From: CAZVXI01 sp964631295
GTDB lineage: Bacteria; Planctomycetota; Phycisphaerae; Phycisphaerales; SM1A02
Direction: 5' to 3'
DNA: 25,322 nucleotides
NCBI GenBank assembly: GCA_964631295.1
Contig: CAZVXI010000033.1
Location: forward strand, 1 to 25,322
The notes under the pieces are model-generated. The model did no database searches, was not told where the DNA came from, and worked only from the letters and a program-made list of their open reading frames with translations. The translations under genes were made by a program, and so were the position numbers. Below, in pieces: positions 23,722 through 25,322 of this stretch; positions within the stretch are counted from its first letter, which is position 1, and each line of letters begins with the position of its first letter.

Positions 23722-24573
23722 ATGTCCACCCGTATATCCATCGTGACTCCGAGCTACAACCAGGCGCGATTCCTGGAACGAACGCTGCAATCCGTCATAA
23801 GGCAGCGCGACCATGTTCATGAGTACTTCGTGCTCGACGGTGGCAGCACTGATGGCTCACAGGACATCATCCGCCGGCATGAACAGCATGTCGACTATTG
23901 GCAGTCGGAAAAAGACGACGGCCAGTCCGATGCGATCCACACAGGCTTCCAGCGTTGCACGGGCGATGTGCTCTACTGGCTCAACTCCGACGATGTCCTG
24001 CTGCCCGGCATCCTCGAACGTGTCACACAGCAATTCGATGCCGAGCCAGAACTTGATGTGCTGTCCGGCTGGGCAGTCTGGATTGACGAGAACGACCGCA
24101 TCATGCGTTTGCACATCACACCAGTTGATTCACCAGCGTGGATGCGATGGGGCACGCTGCGGCTGCATCAGCCGACGTGTTTCTTCAAGCGCGCGTTGTA
24201 CGAAGAGGTCGGCGGGCTTGATCTCTCCCTGCATTGCATGATGGACACCGATCTCTGGTACAAGTTCGCGCGCACGACCAGGCGATGGGCCGGCATGCAC
24301 GACTACGTTGCGGGGCATCGCATCCATGCCGAAACCAAAGGCCTCACACTGCTGCCCGAGTATCGCATCGAGCGCGAACAGGTCAAGGCGAAGTACCCTG
24401 AGTTCACACGCAACAAGCTCAAGAGCAACCTTGGCCGAATGGCGTGGTATATTGCGCAGCTCACCAGTGGCAACGCAGCGCGCAGGATACGTGATGGCAG
24501 GCACATGCTCGGCCAGACACTCGACGAAGTGTTTCCGCCAGTCGAACCGATTGCACCAGCCGCCGTTCATTGA
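23722..24573 (+). CDS. Family 2 glycosyltransferase
   Basis: A 283-residue glycosyltransferase with a GT-A fold of family 2. Visible are the opening ISIVTPSYNQARFLERTLQS, the DGGSTDGS motif (39-46), the EKDDGQSDAIHTGF segment (63-76) and the metal-binding NSDD (88-91), with HQPTCFFKRALYEEVGG and a MDTDLWYKFA acceptor-side motif further on. This sub-pattern is common in enzymes making surface polysaccharide or glycolipid. No membrane helix. The frame is open back to 23677 and an ATG at 23704 is possible, but the ATG at 23722 directly precedes the first strand of the fold; no clear ribosome binding site precedes either, and the TAGAAT box at 23700-23705 hints at a very short leader. It is divergent from the WaaE-like gene and convergent with the frame at the window's end. 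Confidence 0.88.
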   Translation: MSTRISIVTPSYNQARFLERTLQSVIRQRDHVHEYFVLDGGSTDGSQDIIRRHEQHVDYWQSEKDDGQSDAIHTGFQRCTGDVLYWLNSDDVLLPGILERVTQQFDAEPELDVLSGWAVWIDENDRIMRLHITPVDSPAWMRWGTLRLHQPTCFFKRALYEEVGGLDLSLHCMMDTDLWYKFARTTRRWAGMHDYVAGHRIHAETKGLTLLPEYRIEREQVKAKYPEFTRNKLKSNLGRMAWYIAQLTSGNAARRIRDGRHMLGQTLDEVFPPVEPIAPAAVH

Positions 24574-24601
24574 TCTTGATGCCGCGCGTGCACTGCTTCT
24601 T

Positions 24602-25322
24602 TCAATGGCGCTGCGCGTTGCACATCACATGCAGCATATGATCTGTCGCAGCGAGCCAGCCCGGCGGCGACTGTCGGCGAGCCATGCCTCGTAGGAACGG
24701 AAGCGCCATTTGCCATGCAAACAGGCGATTGCGCAGCGCCTGCCTGATTCGTTTGTCCAGCCGGGCGCGAATGTGACTTGTCCGGATATGCGTGATCGAC
24801 TCCAACCCGCACACATCTGCAATGTGCTGCATCGACTGCTGGTTGTAAAAGCTCACGTGTTCCGGCAGTGAGCAGTACCAGTACCGCGACCCAAGCAGCC
24901 GCCACGATGTGGCATGAGTATCGCCGGTGCCGAAAATCGCGATGCCCTCCTCGTCGATGGCATCGAGGAGCCGTCTGATGTGTCGTCTGCGGATGACCGT
25001 GAACGCGATTTCCACCGGCCCGTCTCTGCCGTGTCCCTGCAGGGAGGTGACGCGGAACTCGTGAGCGCGGAGTTGCTGCGTGACGTTGATCGCCGAGTCC
25101 GGGTTGATCACGCGGACGATCCTGTAGCCGATGGCGATTTTGTCTTCGATGAACATGCCGACGAGCGTTCCGACAGAGAACCCGCCGGCGAACGCGAGCA
25201 CGGCGAACGGGTTCGGGAGGTACTTGACAACCGATCCGACGGCGGCGACCCAGATCGCGACCTCGCAGAACCCAAGGGCCGCGGAGGTGTATCTGTGCCC
25301 GGAGACGACGGTGATGGTGCGG
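24602..25322 (-). CDS. Partial UPF0316-type protein joined to a methyltransferase C-terminus
   Basis: An open frame entering from the right edge and ending at a TGA at 24602; at least 239 residues are visible and the start lies outside. The first about 120 residues match the UPF0316 pattern (DUF5698 then DUF2179): RTITVVSGHR, LGFCEVAIWV, the AGGFSVGTLVGMFIEDKIAIG block, then an AHEFRVTSLQGHGRDG cytoplasmic part ending near RRLLDAID. From about 24960 leftward it changes to the C-terminal part of a class I SAM methyltransferase, with GIAIFGTGDTHATSW, LLGSRYWYCSLPEHVSFYN and a closing GWLAATDHMLHV segment. The methyltransferase lacks its SAM-binding half and the UPF0316 domain is cut short. This may be a real deletion fusion, a pseudogene, or a wrong assembly joint. 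The frame itself is unbroken. Confidence 0.7.
   Translation of the reverse strand, partial: RTITVVSGHRYTSAALGFCEVAIWVAAVGSVVKYLPNPFAVLAFAGGFSVGTLVGMFIEDKIAIGYRIVRVINPDSAINVTQQLRAHEFRVTSLQGHGRDGPVEIAFTVIRRRHIRRLLDAIDEEGIAIFGTGDTHATSWRLLGSRYWYCSLPEHVSFYNQQSMQHIADVCGLESITHIRTSHIRARLDKRIRQALRNRLFAWQMALPFLRGMARRQSPPGWLAATDHMLHVMCNAQRH

Noticed and set aside
1..25322. tRNA, rRNA, CRISPR array, insertion sequence or prophage
   Set aside because: I looked for T-loop-like sequences in the gaps, regularly spaced repeats, transposase motifs and phage structural genes and saw none; a covariance-model search was not possible here.

Overview
The window is GC-rich bacterial chromosome carrying 21 supported protein genes. 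I see no rRNA, tRNA, CRISPR array, insertion sequence or phage gene. The mix of genes suggests a Planctomycetota bacterium, perhaps of the class Phycisphaerae. The pointers are a large secreted BNR/VPS10-type propeller with an inserted PDZ domain, LTxxQ-type secreted helical proteins, an ECF sigma factor paired with a membrane anti-sigma protein, a sugar-phosphate-isomerase-like TIM barrel, and a WXG100/FtsK locus. This placement is inference from gene content, not from a marker gene.

Layout. 23-2270 (minus) is a tightly overlapped operon: TIM-barrel isomerase-like protein, cytidylate kinase, PlsC acyltransferase. It diverges from 2615-6344 (plus): glycine cleavage H protein, then a LolD/MacB-type ABC ATPase overlapping a large FtsX-type permease. 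After a 478-base gap come two overlapping secreted-protein genes (6823-8519): a ten-cysteine mini-protein and a helical protein with four LTxxQ-like motifs. After another gap lies the 1020-residue secreted BNR/PDZ protein (8945-12007).

The most interesting part is 12117-17135 (plus), four closely packed genes: a 90-residue WXG100-like helical hairpin protein, a 185-residue coiled-coil protein, a 70-residue W-x-D protein, and a 1314-residue membrane-anchored FtsK/SpoIIIE-family ATPase. The ATPase has a two-helix membrane hairpin set between two long coiled coils, followed by three ATPase-like modules of which only the middle one keeps Walker A and B. This looks like a minimal, divergent type VII (ESX/Yuk-like) secretion or translocation system in a bacterium with a double-membrane type of envelope, without FHA domains or the other known core subunits nearby.

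The rest is mostly housekeeping: a eukaryote-type (ADSL-like) adenylosuccinate lyase (minus), an ECF sigma factor with a membrane anti-sigma candidate and a UbiA-like membrane protein (plus), PlsY acyltransferase and a WaaE-like glycosyltransferase (minus), and a second family 2 glycosyltransferase (plus). The window ends inside a minus-strand reading frame that joins a UPF0316-type N-terminal part to the C-terminal third of a SAM methyltransferase, either a real fusion or an assembly joint. PlsC and PlsY together supply two of the acylation steps toward phosphatidic acid; the glycosyltransferases and the methyltransferase remnant suggest a surface-glycan neighbourhood at the right end.
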